A stretch of 64,000 bases of DNA, taken from assembly GCF_963855985.1 (NCBI RefSeq), contig NC_087111.1, positions 2,361,001 to 2,425,000 on the forward strand, given 5' to 3'. This document shows, in pieces, positions 1 through 11,708 of this stretch. The DNA comes from Ostrinia nubilalis (taxonomy: Eukaryota > Arthropoda > Insecta > Lepidoptera > Crambidae). Position 1 is the stretch's first letter; the number at the start of each line of letters is the position of its first letter. Both the position numbers and the translations under genes were made by a program. The notes below the pieces were generated by a model. That model was not told where the DNA came from and did not search any database. It was given only the letters and a program-made list of their open reading frames with translations.

Positions 1-748
1 GTTGTACTGTTTGATTGCAATTTATTTCCCATAAAGAAAGTGACAAAGCAATGTTAATTGATTGAAAACCACAAAAACATAACCTCCAACAGATTGCAAC
101 ACTAATTATTTTGAAATGTTAAATTAATATTTTAACTATTTACGCCTATAAGTAAACAGTATTTTTGAAAACAGTACTCCCCTGGTTTTAACGGTGGCTC
201 CGGTTAAATTTTGTACGTTGTCGTAGCTGTCAATTTGGTCGCCGATTTTATCTCCTTATAACTATGTGTTTACACAAAGTCCAGTTTTGCAAACACTTGT
301 ACACGATATTTACACATTTATATCACTAATTAAGTGTATTTTGATACATTATTACGGCTATTTATCTAATTAACTTAAAATTAATCTAACAGCTGATCTA
401 TGTACGTCTGACAGGCAGGGCTGCCAGACGAAACAAAAAGAAAGATTTTCCGCCCACGTTGTTATTATGGCAATTTAATACAGAAACTATAATAAAAATC
501 AGAACCCACATTAACACACTAATCACTCACGGCTAATGGCGGGGAGGCTGTGGTGGTCCTCCCCCCTCCCCCTATAAATAGGGTTGGCAGTGATGTGCTG
601 TCAACATGTCAGCGTGCCAGTAATTGGCCAGTTGACACCACCGTTACGTTGACATGCTTTTTATGAGCTGTCAAAATGTGTTACCTACATGTTTATGGAA
701 ATATAAATACACCCACTGACTAATTGTACCTGTAAATCTAGTATTTAA
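1..748. other. AT-rich non-coding stretch, no gene seen
   Basis: No ORF or exon-like segment is convincing here. The only signal is a GC-rich patch at about 538-600 with a TATAAATA box (about 573-580) followed by GGCAGTGATG, which resembles a core promoter. No coding region follows it, so it may be a relic of a mobile element. Confidence 0.4.
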
Positions 749-972
749 TCCTACTAATATTATAAATGCGAAAGTAACTCTGTCTGTCTGTCTCTCTTTC
801 ACGCCTAAACCACTGAACCGATTTTGATGAAATTTGGCATAGAGATAGTTTGAGTCCTGGGAAAGGACAAAGGATAGTTTTTATCCCGGTTTTTGAAACA
901 GGAACGCGAATGATAAAATTTTTCTGTGACAGACAAATTGCACGCGGGTGAAGCCGCGGGCGGAAAGCTAAT
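749..972 (+). mobile_element. Non-autonomous Helitron, Lep1-type
   Basis: Starts with TC then CTACTAATATTATAAATGCG, and ends with a GC-rich hairpin (GCGGGTGAAGCCGCGGGC) followed by CTAAT, the CTRRT 3' terminus of Helitrons. A short (TCTG)n stretch lies near the 5' end. No coding capacity. Other copies of the family lie at 8554, 15253, 21484 and 45096. Confidence 0.8.
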
Positions 973-1786
973 TTAAAATATTTTTAAAGCTAAATTGACG
1001 AGAACATTTTGAAAAGACAATATCACTTTAGCTTAAAGGTGTTATACAGACATTAAGTTGTCGAGACGTGATATCGTTTATTTATATTGGAAAGTAGTCC
1101 TTGTTTTTCTCAAATGCTTTAGACGATTCTCAAAAGGATGATTCTTGCAAGATTAAAGTAAAGAATACTGGCTGTCCGAAAAAAATTAACATTAAGATGC
1201 CTACATATCTATACTTATGTGTACAACCCTTACACCAACCATTGTTCTCAACTTAATACTATAATTACCTACCCATTATTTCAATAATTTTCTGAATTCC
1301 TTCTCCGTATATGCCTCTAAATACGTTTAATTAACAATAATCTCATGAAAAACTACACCCTAGAAATGTATTATCAAAATAATTACAGGTTCGTAGCAAC
1401 CCTAGTTACAAACTTACATACCACAAGCTACGAGCGGCTACGACCGACCACTACGACCGCAGACGTGCTACGAGTTTTGTTGTTTATCCGAAAACGCTGC
1501 TGCGATCTTTTATGGTTAGACAAAGTAACATTCGATATAGATTTCGAAGGACTATTTGGTCTCTAGACTCTAGACAAAGAAACATTCGATATAGATTTTG
1601 ATGGTAATATGAACTTATCCGTAACGTCAATATTTATGCCTCACCACCTTTGAGCTTTGACCTTTGACTATGACGATGACCGTGTTTTTGGCGTTTGTCA
1701 AGGTATGGGGTGAGATGGTGCAACCCAGCCTAAGTTATTATAACAGAAGAGCAGTATCATTTAACACAAGTTTTACAAATTTAAAA

Positions 1787-1892
1787 GGCTACCTTTTCTT
1801 TTTTATTTTTTACTGCATTTTGACGTTCTTAAGTGCCATTTGTGGTCTAAACTGAATAAATATTTTTGATTTTGATATTTGATTTTGATTTA
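1787..1892 (+). repeat. LINE 3' tail (TTTTGATTTTGATT type)
   Basis: Contains AAGTGCCATTTGTGGTCTAA, then GAATAAATATTTTTGATTTTGAT, a simple-repeat tail. The same tail recurs at 39686 (minus), 60483 (plus) and 62505 (minus), so this is a dispersed non-LTR element 3' end without coding sequence. Confidence 0.6.
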
Positions 1893-2115
1893 AAAAAAAG
1901 ACAATCTATAAATAAATAATTATGAAGTTTTTTTTGTATAATTTTTCGTGTTGCCCAAAGTTTGACTGGATATTAATGTCCTTTGTTATTAAATCCACCT
2001 TTTGTGCCTTCATGAAATGTGTGTTGATGAACTGCCGAGTCTTTTACATACAGAAGGTAACGGTTTGCGCCGCGACAGAGACAAGAGGCCTAAATAGGAG
2101 ACCGCAACTTTTACT

Positions 2116-2270
2116 TGTCCACCCACAAGGTGGACCGACGACCTCATAAAGGTAGCAGGAAGGCGCTGGATGCAGGCCGCCACCAACCGGCCATTGTGGA
2201 AATCATTGGGGGAGGCCTATGTTCAGCAGTGGACGTCCTCTGGCTGAAATGATGATGATGATGAAGATGA
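2116..2270 (+). mobile_element. RTE-type LINE, 3' fragment
   Basis: Carries the end of the RTE reverse-transcriptase ORF (codons matching GGPTTS / W-A / WKSLGEAY-QQWTSSG) and the tail GGCTGAAATGATGATGATGA. It is 5'-truncated, so it is a dead copy of the most abundant LINE in the window. Confidence 0.75.
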
Positions 2271-2314
2271 ACTGTTACTTAACTAGGTCTCTGTCTAGCT
2301 CGAACCGATGCTCA

Positions 2315-2459
2315 CGCCCGTATTTACAAACGATCCTTTTTAAGTGAAGCAGCAAATCGAACGCACATCTTTGAATAGAGCTCTGTGATTGGTTCGTGTG
2401 TCACCCTGTGCGTCCACGCGCACTGTGAGACCTCATAGTAATGTTTGTGAATACGGGCG
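2315..2459 (+). mobile_element. MITE, Harbinger-like, family with CGCCCGTATT termini
   Basis: Inverted termini CGCCCGTATTTACAAAC and its complement bound a 145-bp palindrome-like element. Copies at 14616 and 15026 have perfect 3-bp TWA target duplications (TAA and TTA), typical of PIF/Harbinger. Here the flanks are TCA and TTA, so one duplication copy has mutated. Confidence 0.7.
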
Positions 2460-2907
2460 TTATACTCGTACATTGCTAGAATTGCTTAATCTTTATTATT
2501 ATGGCAATAAAGCCTTAACCTTTTTTCTCTTAAACACATAATATTTCTTTGCGTTATTGCAAAAACAACGTCTAATAATGTAATCTAATTAAAAGCTCGG
2601 GTTGAAATAATAAGCTCACAGCTTTTTAGAAGCAGCCGGCATCCGACGCCTTATTTCACCTACATAAATTGAAAACAACTGCTAAGTGCAGTCGTGATTT
2701 TAAAGCAAGGGTTCCGTATTTTGGTTTTTCTGGTGAGTTGTAACCATTGTATTGACATTTATTAACGTCAAACTACTTCTTTTTTGGCCTGCCTGTCACC
2801 TGATCAGCTGAAGTGATCAGGACAAAGGTGGAAACTTCACCCGGAATATCAACTATAGAGGATCTGGTTATCTTACCTCCAACTGCTGAATATGCTGTAA
2901 GCATTGT

Positions 2908-3075
2908 TCACAGGCATCATCATCATCATTATTTCAACCACAGGACGTCCACTGCTGAACATAGGCCTCCTCTAATGATTATCATATTAACCGGTATGAG
3001 AGTAAATACAAATGAGTAGGCCATCTTCATAGAAACGCACCGAGCGCGGTTTGCGACGGTCCCTACGTATAATTC
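2908..3075 (-). mobile_element. RTE LINE 3' end plus adjoining repeat, minus strand
   Basis: The reversed RTE tail (CATCATCATCAT, then CACAGGACGTCCACTGCTGA) is followed by a segment at 2990-3075. The reverse complement of that segment matches the flanks of the palindrome at 8910-9045 and is uninterrupted here, so it serves as an empty site for that insertion. Confidence 0.6.
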
Positions 3076-4640
3076 AGTATCTACCAGTTCCGTGATTTGC
3101 CGTTTTTATTTGCAAAACCTTCAGAGCACCCAACAGTTTCGGCTCAGTTAAAAAAACATACAGTTTTTATTCAAATTGAACCTTAAAACGTCAAAAAACA
3201 AATCCCGCAACTACAAAATTAGAACGATTTCCGCAGTAAAATTGCATTAGTGGGAGTTAAGAAATTTTACGTTGGACCGCACGCCTTACTCCGCGCGCCC
3301 AGCCCTGCAACTGCCACTTTCATTCGCGCAGATCGAGTAAATTGATACGTAATTTATGAAGGAAATAGGTATTATTATGGTTTCTGACTTAATTTATTTC
3401 ACTCAACATTATACCAACGGCAAATTAATCAGTTAACTGTAGGCATAAGGTAGTTGCGTTGTTTTACTAGGGAAAATTAAAGTTACTATTATAATTAGGT
3501 GGCACTTACTTATTTTTACGTCGGAAAATTCAAGTATCTTCTAGCCGTAACTGCCACTATAAATGTTTGGAAAAGTTTGTTTTATGTCTATAAGTTAGTG
3601 CCAGTAACGGTGTTTTACGCTGAGAAATTGTATTTTAGCAATATCTGGTGGACATAAAAGTGAAGACAAAACAATATAAAATATGATATACAACACGACG
3701 AAGTATCTAGGGTCATTTATTAGACTCAACGCAACCAAGTTCTTCTCCTATGCTACTTTATAATACAAGATACAAGTAAAAAATCGTAAAATTTATTTTA
3801 TTTATTTATTAAGCATATTATTATTAAGGCATTCAGAAATAAAGATAAGCAGGTAACACTTACAAACAAAAGTTTAAATTAACTGCATTTAGAATCTACT
3901 ATTACATGACAATGCTTTCATGATATTTCAAACATAATATACCCGTTAGAAGGATGAGGTATACCCACTAAAAATACTTTGAGATTCCGGACAAAGATCT
4001 CCTACCTACACGGCGACAGTTGGGACGAGAGCAACTGGAAGTACACAGCTTTCCCGTACACACACTCACCGTCAGCAGACGGTGGTGGTGGCCTATCTAG
4101 GCAATGCCTCCCGTGCGGCCTCACGCCCCCGTTACGCTGGTCATTACCGAGGAAGGAAGATAGGAGGCAGTCATAATGTCACCTTCCCTGGAGCGAATTC
4201 AAATGCACCCGCACTTGGTTCGTAGTCGCGCTATCGTGCCGCAGCTTCTTGCGGCACCTTGTCTTCTCAGATAGAGGTGATTCATTACCATCCAACTTTT
4301 GTTATCGTCCCCATAGCTTTGACTATGCTATCCCGCAAGAATATGGTGTGTCGTATGCTCCTAGCCACCGCAATAAAGGTAGCGCTCGAAGGATCCGTGC
4401 CCAGTCATGGTGCGATCACTAGAGCAACCTTAAACATTAGCACGAGTGCGAATAATGTTCGGCGACCCAACTTAGCCACGGCCCACGGCGAGGTGGTTTA
4501 ACAACTATTAGACTACAGCACAGTCTAGCGAGTCTCATGTCAAACGGCCTCTCTGTCCTCCTATGAATGCATGGTAAATTCAGTGAACTGCTCCTGAATC
4601 GAATGTACCTACTACTACTATTTCTATTTATTTATATTAA
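3076..4640. other. Non-coding, no gene seen
   Basis: Short ORFs at about 3979-4500 lie in a GC-richer patch that leads into the LINE-like tail at 4650-4836. They show no domain motif and no exon boundaries that I can support, so they are probably degraded retroelement sequence. Confidence 0.4.
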
Positions 4641-4649
4641 CCGGCAGAC

Positions 4650-4836
4650 AGTGGTGACTGAGTTTGTTGCGGCGCTTCTTCTCAGCACTTGCCAAATGTT
4701 GGTCTCGAAGCGCTGGTGGGGTAAAAAGATTATGAGACATGTAGAGGCTCCTTAAGAGCATATGACGATTTGTAAGAACTATTTATTAGTCTAAACAAAT
4801 AAAGAAATTTTGACTTTGACTTTGACTTTGACTATG
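4650..4836 (+). repeat. LINE-like 3' tail with (TTTGAC)n end
   Basis: Contains the GTTGCGGCGCTTCTTCTCAG block, a CGAAGCGCTGGTGGGGTA block and an AATAAAG signal followed by (TTTGACTTTGAC)n. Related blocks occur reversed at 9945-10115 and forward at 43150-43345. No coding sequence. Confidence 0.55.
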
Positions 4837-5276
4837 GCGGAGCTTTCACCTCGTTCTTCACGCTGCGTTAAAGCCGACGATGTAGCCCTGTAGACTTTCT
4901 GGGCCTGTTAAGGTCTTAGAAGATGGGCAGCTTTACCCTTCCCTATGAGGGTGATGCCTTAGATGGGACAGAATCTTGCTTTTGAGGGTGCCAGTACAGA
5001 GCTCCCGGCCTTTCTCCATAACCTTCCAACATAGAGTTTTCGGACCTCCAAATTAGGGAAGCAGCCACCAAAAAGCAAGCTGTCTTCCATTCGCACGGCG
5101 ACGGATTGGAAAAAGTGCGAGCTGCCACTGGTTATATACAGTTAAGGTCACCGTATTTGCGCTCACTACTTGGCGTCACTGGTGATTAACAGGATCACTC
5201 TTAGATATTTAATCTGGGCCTTAGTTTTGACAGTGGTGTGGGCGGCAGGTGAAGGTGTCAGGGATGCCTTTAAATA

Positions 5277-6323
5277 CAGTGTGTCCGGGCATGTAGTGAT
5301 CAAACTTTAAGGGCGTAATCTATGGACAATTTTATCGGTGAAAATACTTTAAATTTGGGGCTTGACCCATTTCTTGCATATTTACAAGGATTTAAGTTTT
5401 TAATTTTAAGTTTTCACCTCTTCCTTTAAAAACAAGTGATAGCGTGGGTAACTTAACATTAATAAGCAAATATTTTATATCATGCGATAGCCAATAAAAT
5501 TATCTACTAGTAAAAGTAGAAAACAGACACAAGTTTCATACATTTTAAGGGAGTAAGAATGGATTTAATTAGAAATAAACATGATTTTTTTCACATCTTT
5601 TTCAGTTATTTCCCAACACAAGAAAAACCAGGTCGTTAAGGTATGTTTTATTTGCATTGTATTATTAGTATTTGAGCCATTCTACAAAACGAATGTAAAT
5701 TTATTAGTCTACGTCTATTAGTTTCGACGTAATTGTTGAACAGAGATACCCATTCCCAGCGGTGTCCATAGTAATCGGAATAGGTTGTGTGATTTTTTCA
5801 GGCAGTGCATTTTCGCATGTCGCGTGCGCTATGGAAACCGCTGGGAAGGGGTATCTATGTTCAACAATTACGACGATACTAATAGACGTAGACTAAAAAA
5901 TTTACATTCGTTTTGTAGAATAGCTCAAATACTAATAATAAAATGCAAATAAAACATACCTTAACGACCTGGTTTTTCTTGTGTTGGGAAATAACTGAAA
6001 AAGATGTGAAAAAAATCATGTTTATTTCTAATTAAATCCATTCTTACACCCTTAAAATGTATGAAACTTGTATCTGTTTTCTACTTCTACTAATAGATAA
6101 TTTTATTGGCTATCGCATGATATAAAATTTTTGCTTATTAATGTTAAACTACCCACGCTATCACTTGTTTTTGAAGGAAGAGGTGAAAACTTAAAATTAA
6201 AAACTTAAATCCTTGTAAATATGCGAGAAATGGGTCAAGCCCCAAATTTAAAGTATTTTTACTGATAAAATTGTATATAGATTACGCCCTTAAAGTTTGA
6301 TCACTACATGCCCGGACACACTG
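5277..6323. mobile_element. Foldback DNA transposon with TA duplication
   Basis: Two arms of about 490 bp are near-perfect reverse complements (5277-5770 and 5830-6323) around a loop of about 60 bp. Termini are CAGTGTGTCCGGGCATGTAG and its complement, flanked on both sides by TA (5275-5276 and 6324-6325). TA duplication and CAGTG ends suggest a Tc1/mariner-type origin. No transposase is present, so it would need one in trans. It may have inserted into the 5' side of the gypsy-like remnant that follows. Confidence 0.85.
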
Positions 6324-6389
6324 TATATGTGGTCCCTGGCCTAGGGCGACCATAATGCCGTCTGTGGCGCCCAGGCAAGCCGCCTCGCT

Positions 6390-7691
6390 GTGAAAGTTAT
6401 ATGTATAAGGTTTGATTATGAAATCAAACACATAAAATCCAAAAATAACCCAGCAGATTATTTATCACGAGTGGCCACAACGGGTCAAGAAAATTGTTAT
6501 AAAAATAATGATATTGTTGATAAAAGTTTTGAAAGTAACACAATTAATTATATAAATGCATCTAATTTAAACATATTAAATTGGAAAACCGTTCAAACTG
6601 CAACAAAAGCTGATAAAATTTTGTGTGATATTTTAAGATTTTGTAGGGATGGTTGGCCTGAAAAAAATTGTTTTGGTGATGATTATGAACCATATTTTAG
6701 AAGAAAAAATGAAATCAGCCTAGAAAAAGAATGTTTACTTTGGGGGTACAGGGTTATAATACCTAAGAATATTAAGAAAAATGTAATGGATGAGTTACAT
6801 GCTAGTCACTTAGGAATAAATCGCATGAAAGAAATTTCAAGATCGTATTTTTGGTGGCCAGAAATGGATAAAGAAATAGAAATGATTACAAGTAATTGTA
6901 TTAACTGTTTGCAAAATCATAAAAATCCAGTCAAAAACAAACTGACTGTGTGGCCACAACCACCAGCGGTTTGGCATAGATTACATGCAGATTTTCTGGG
7001 CCCACTGTATTCAAAGATGTTTCTAGTAATAGTAGATGCTTATTCAAAGTGGCCAGAGGCTTTCATTATGAGTAACATTACAGCTCAAAAGACAATTGAA
7101 GTATTTAAAACCATTTTTATACGGTACGGGTATCCATTACATTTGGTGACCGATAATGGGCCTACATGGACTAGTGAAGAATTTAAATCTTTCTGTAAAA
7201 TCACAGGCATCAAACAGACTTTTACCCCACCGTATTATCCTTCAACCAATGGGTTGGCAGAACGATTTGTAGAATCATTTAAGTCGCATGTTACGAAAAT
7301 TGTAGAGAGTGGTAGAAAACTAGAATACGCGTGTAATTTGTTCCTCTTTGACTATCGATGTACAACCCACAAAACTACAGGCCATAGTCCAGCAAAATTA
7401 ATGTTAGGGAGGGAGTTGAGATGTCGTTTCTCATTGCTAAGACCAAGTACTGCAAGTGCAAAAATTGATTTGGAACAAGTGAAATTAACGATAAGTAGTA
7501 AAGATAATTACAAAACATTTGCAGTGGGTGAAAAAGTAATGGTGAGAGACATGAGAAAATCTAAAAAAAATTGGTCATTAGGAAAAGTTCTTGAAATTAT
7601 AGTTCCAGGGGTAACATATGTGGTAGAGGTAGATGGCTTGCATTGGAAACGACATGCCAACCAACTTCTGCATTGTAGTCAAGACTTGTAA
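6390..7691 (+). CDS. Ty3/gypsy-like retrotransposon integrase (3' part of pol)
   Basis: This 433-codon open frame is the C-terminal part of a retrotransposon polyprotein. Residues 10-27 (EIKHIKSKNNPADYLSR) are the end of an RNase H-type domain. Residues about 137-175 form the integrase zinc finger, with H-x3-H (HASHL) and CINC. The catalytic core follows, with DDE candidates in HADFLGP, TDNGP and the E of NGLAERF. A C-terminal GPY/F-like module ends in KRHANQLL. Its normal role is pasting retrotransposon cDNA into chromosomes. Reverse transcriptase, protease and gag are absent upstream, where a foldback element lies instead, so the copy is 5'-truncated. The frame has no internal stop, which suggests a young or selected remnant. 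The ATG is arbitrary, since the polyprotein would have started far upstream. Confidence 0.9.
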   Translation: MKVICIRFDYEIKHIKSKNNPADYLSRVATTGQENCYKNNDIVDKSFESNTINYINASNLNILNWKTVQTATKADKILCDILRFCRDGWPEKNCFGDDYEPYFRRKNEISLEKECLLWGYRVIIPKNIKKNVMDELHASHLGINRMKEISRSYFWWPEMDKEIEMITSNCINCLQNHKNPVKNKLTVWPQPPAVWHRLHADFLGPLYSKMFLVIVDAYSKWPEAFIMSNITAQKTIEVFKTIFIRYGYPLHLVTDNGPTWTSEEFKSFCKITGIKQTFTPPYYPSTNGLAERFVESFKSHVTKIVESGRKLEYACNLFLFDYRCTTHKTTGHSPAKLMLGRELRCRFSLLRPSTASAKIDLEQVKLTISSKDNYKTFAVGEKVMVRDMRKSKKNWSLGKVLEIIVPGVTYVVEVDGLHWKRHANQLLHCSQDL

Positions 7692-7796
7692 CTTATAAAA
7701 TTTTTTTTTTTTTTTCTTTAAGTAAGAAGTTATCGTTGTTTTGTTTTGTTAGAGTTTCCTCTTATTATTATTTTTTCTCCGGTAAGTGGGGAAGAG

Positions 7797-7967
7797 TGCT
7801 ATATAGTTATGTTACTAAGTGCACTGCTACCTTTATAGTATGCATTATTGTCTGTGACAGTTTGTTGTCGATGACAGCCTCCCAGTGTCTATGCATTGTA
7901 ATAGATTGTGATACGTAATAAAACGTACTTTCAAATAATGTGGTGTATTAATTAATTACTACTACAC
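7797..7967 (+). mobile_element. Candidate 3' LTR of the gypsy-like element
   Basis: A purine tract AAGTGGGGAAGAG sits directly before TG at 7797. TATATAG (about 7800) and AATAAA (7917-7922) follow, and the stretch can end in CA at 7967. These are the parts expected of a short LTR. No 5' LTR partner is in the window, so both ends are guesses. Confidence 0.35.
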
Positions 7968-8039
7968 AAATTAGTTATAACAAGGATATTCTTGTAATGG
8001 TGAAACTATCTGCATGACAGATGATACCTTGAAATATCT

Positions 8040-8300
8040 ATGCCCTTGAAAAGGGTTCCATTTAGTACAAGATCGAACTCAAAAAAGAGCCATGTGGATC
8101 TTCGGACTCGATGCCATGCTGTCAAACCTGGTCGGTACTATTGACAAAGAAAATTTACCGGTTCTACAGGTATTCTTTAGTCAAAAGACGCCTTACATAA
8201 GGAAGAATCTTAAGGTATTGAAGTGCCTCCAATATGCAACTATCTGGAAAACGAGACGGGACGCTGTTATGCCTCGTCAAGCAGGACTATGGGCCTAGAG
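8040..8300 (+). other. Unclassified coding-like fragment
   Basis: A 68-codon frame starting at 8092 reads LVQDRTQKRAMWIFG just around its start, faintly like the C-terminal part of LINE reverse transcriptases. I do not recognise it with confidence. It has no splice signals and is most likely a relic. Confidence 0.2.
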
Positions 8301-8553
8301 TGAGAGTAACGGTCAGTAGTAGCTGAACTTTGTTCCCGTGTACAATTACTTATGTGGCAGTTAATAATTTAAACAAACATATTAATCCCACGTACAAGTC
8401 AGTAAGTACCACTTACGTCATTTGTAATTAGAAACTTTCCGTTGTATAAGTGAGTAAATGACAAATAATACACTTATTGTGATTATTTTTTGATAATTCT
8501 TCTCTCTTTATAAAATATACCTCATATAAAACTATCATACCAAATTTCATCAA

Positions 8554-8584
8554 TCCCAACTAATATTATAAATGCGAAAGTAAC

Positions 8585-8625
<41 letters not shown>

Positions 8626-8807
8626 TACGCTTTCCCGCTTAAACCTCGCAACCGATTTTGATGAAATTTGGCATAGAGATAGTTTGAGTCCCGGGAAAGA
8701 ACATAGGATAGTTTTTATCCCGGTTTTTGAAACAGGGACGCGCGCGATAAAGTTTTTCTGTGACAGACAAAATTCCACGCGGGCGAAGCCGCGGGCGGAA
8801 AGCTAGT
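8554..8807 (+). mobile_element. Non-autonomous Helitron, Lep1-type
   Basis: 5' TC next to ACTAATATTATAAATGCG, an expanded (TCTG)n run at 8587-8623, a GC hairpin and CTAGT at the 3' end (8803-8807). It is nearly identical to the inverted copy at 15253-15486, which points to recent spread. ORFs inside it are by-products. Confidence 0.85.
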
Positions 8808-8909
8808 GTATGATAAATAGAACGCGAGCTACACATGTTTAAACCTTCAAACCGCTCTCCTGTAAAATTGGCCGTTTTCAGATACGTTTTTATACGTAGG
8901 GACCGTCGG

Positions 8910-9045
8910 GAGCGCGCCAATATACGTATGCGGCGCGCACGAACACACTGACAAAATTCGGCGCAACCACGACTGGCTCCCCGCTAATCTCCGCTAAATT
9001 TTGTCAGTGTGTGCGTGCGCGCCGCATACGTATATTGGCGCGCTC
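8910..9045. mobile_element. GC-rich palindromic MITE
   Basis: Arms GAGCGCGCCAATATACGTAT and its complement enclose a short loop. The sequences on both sides rejoin without a gap in the reverse complement of 2990-3075, so this block is an insertion into a pre-existing repeat. Confidence 0.75.
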
Positions 9046-9112
9046 ACATACAAACCGCGCTCGGTGCGTTTCTATGAAGATGACCTTCTCATTTGTATTT
9101 ACTCTGCCGGTA

Positions 9113-9290
9113 TATAGCGGCCTGCATCCAACGCTTTCCTGCTACCTTAGGGTGGGCGATCCACTGCGCTTTCCAGTACGTAGCCTCCACTCCAGAACTT
9201 TGCTGCCACATCGGTCTGTTCTGCGTACTATGTGTCCTGTCTATTGCCACTTCAGCTTGCTAATCCGTCGGGCAATTTTCACAGACTGAG
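9113..9290 (-). mobile_element. RTE LINE fragment, minus strand
   Basis: Reverse complement encodes the RTE C-terminal block (W-WAG--VRR / GSKVLEWR / VGRPP type). It is heavily truncated and not functional. Confidence 0.6.
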
Positions 9291-9793
9291 TTTTTATAAA
9301 ATGGGCCAAAAAATTCGAGGTTTTCTTTAAATTCATTCCCTCTTGTCTACGTATGACTTCAGTTGTCTGTTCCTCATTACTTTAATAGTGAATGGTTTAA
9401 GTATTCTCTCAATCAACCCTGTAAAAACCTGTTCCACACCATTGCCCCAGCCAATAAATCTCTGCACATGTAAATTTTTGCTAAATTCTAAACTCGTCGT
9501 GTCTCCGTAATTAATGCTGGGCGTTAGTTACGGGCTATTTCGATGCAAATTGATGGGAATCACACCGCCGGGGTTTGGCCGCACACTTGCGATTAGTCGC
9601 TGCGATTTTTTTCCCTAGTCGCGTAAAATTAGCTTTCACTTCTGATTAGTTTTGTTATGGGTTCAATGGCTGCTTACCTTTGACTAGGGATAAACATGGC
9701 TTTCAAGGAATACTGTACAATAGGTACATGTTAGGTATGCAGTAATTGCAGCAGTGGGCATAAGAGGTGGGAATAGGCCCATGTCAGGGTTAT

Positions 9794-9794
9794 T

Positions 9795-9827
<33 letters not shown>

Positions 9828-9828
9828 G
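9794..9828 (+). repeat. (ATC)n microsatellite
   Basis: About eleven ATC units. It is probably the decayed tail of an RTE-like element, whose copies in this window end in GATGAT runs. Confidence 0.85.
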
Positions 9829-9944
9829 TCAACAGTTCAGGTAGGAGCATGAATAACGACTAATTTTTTAGACGAACGTAAACGAACTAAAGTCGCTGAC
9901 ATGGCCCGACGGATTAGCAAGCTAAAATGATTCATAAAAATTCA

Positions 9945-10115
9945 TAAAATTCATTTATTTTTGCAAATAGGCTTTAAAAAGCGCTTTTACACGTCCCAAT
10001 ATTAACCCTACCACTGCTTCGGGACAATAAATGGGCCAGTGCTGAGAAGAAGCAGCGCAAGAAACTCAGTCACTATTGTTAGCCTCCTTTTCAAGGTTTT
10101 ACAGTCTTTAAAATA
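9945..10115 (-). repeat. LINE-like tail, minus strand
   Basis: Reverse complement carries the GCGCTGCTTCTTCTCAGCAC block, then the GAAGCAGTGGTAGGG block seen at 4650 and 43150. Non-coding end of a dispersed retroelement. Confidence 0.5.
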
Positions 10116-10177
10116 TACAAATTATAGTCATAAGTATTGATGCGAGCTAGGTAGTTAAACATTCCAAACATTTTTAT

Positions 10178-10425
10178 GCTGAAGTGGTAATGGGCAGAGC
10201 ACATTTATTACGCAGAACTGACGGCCGATAGAGCAGCAAGGTTCTGGAGTGGAGGCCGCGTACCGGAAAACGCAGCGTGCGACGTCCACCCACAAGGTGG
10301 ACCGACGACATCATAAAGGTAGCAGGAAGGCGCTGGACGCACCAACCGGGCAACATGGAAAGTATTGGGGGAGGCCTATGTTCAACAGTGGACGTCCTTT
10401 ATGGCTGAGATAATGATGATGAATT
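10178..10425 (+). mobile_element. RTE LINE 3' fragment
   Basis: Matches the final 80 codons of the RTE ORF, then GTTCAACAGTGGACGTCC and a GATGATGA tail. Frame breaks show it is a pseudogene copy. Confidence 0.7.
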
Positions 10426-11318
10426 TTTTAAATGCAAAAAATGGGAAAGTACTTGTAAGTAGCCCCAATCCTCTATTTTTGGAGGCCAGGAGGATGTTAT
10501 ACTAACTGAATAACTACTAAACGATAGATTTTTTAATAACTATAATCCGCAAGTGTGTGTGAAGTCGCCCAGCCTATCCCATGCTGATGAATTCAGAAAT
10601 GTAAATTATTTTCCCTTTACCTCGTCCCGCCACTATTTGCCTTAGGTATAGTTCATTAGTGATCTCAAGATCTTGCAGAGGGTGTTCTAGGTACTTACCT
10701 ACAATAGGGATGTTTCCTAGGTAAAAAAGCAAGAGTTTGAATTAGTCCATCAGTTAACTTATCAAAAAACAATCTACCTACACGTATTTTTCACTTTTTC
10801 AAACTAATGAAAATTGAAAGAGATAAAGCGCGCGTTCAAAAATGAAGCCAGTGACGTCAAGGTGTGCTTAAAAGTAGCACTTTGTGACTTCACGCGGAAT
10901 TTCAACTCACCTTAACTTCGTAATTACTTATCTGATAGACAAATAAAAATGTACGGGTCCAATAATTTTTGATAATATAATTGACGGACTAAAAGTTGTT
11001 TTTAGGAAACTACCCTATTCCATCATCATTGTATATGATTATTATTGTCCCGAAGTTAGTTTAATTTTCTTTGCCTCTGCATGTCAAATGTTATTTTTAA
11101 AAGCTGTATTTGACCTTTAAATGTTACTGGTCGGCTTTTAGTATGAATTATTATCTTTCGCCTATATGAAATACTGATTAACTTCGTAGTACCTACTGGT
11201 AGTACATCATTAATATTAAATTTTGCTTTGTACTTATTACTTTCCAAAGTTACACCACTTAATATTATAGAGTTGTCTGAGTCTAGACATAATTTAGTTT
11301 GATTAAGTCAGAAACATA
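10426..11318. other. AT-rich, no gene seen
   Basis: No exon-like segment with usable splice sites and no ORF with recognisable motifs. Confidence 0.4.
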
Positions 11319-11708
11319 CAGGGTGTCCCGAAAAGTAGTGTCAAGCCAAAGTCCAGAGGTAGAGCATCACTAGGGCTATCCGAATCACGCCCATGTATGT
11401 TCCACGATTTTTGATAGTTATGATTGTTTACAATTTGTGTGCTTAGGCACTTTTTTGGTCACTGTGGCGCGAATAGGTAAGATAAGGTACATGGCTGATT
11501 TTTTAATTATTATTATTAGATGAATACGAAGCCTATTGATTCAGAAGTATTGACATCCATAACACGAATGTAAAAACCAAATAAGTTAAAAATCGTAAAT
11601 GTAATAAAATCATAACTTGAAAACTATCAAAAGTCGCGGTGATTCCGATAGCCATAATGATGCTTTACCGCTGGGCTTCGGCTTGACACTACTTTTTGGG
11701 ACACCCTG
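11319..11708. mobile_element. MITE, Tc1/mariner-like, TA duplication
   Basis: 390 bp bounded by CAGGGTGTCCCGAAAAGTAG and the matching inverted end, with TA at 11317-11318 and 11709-11710. No coding content. Confidence 0.85.
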
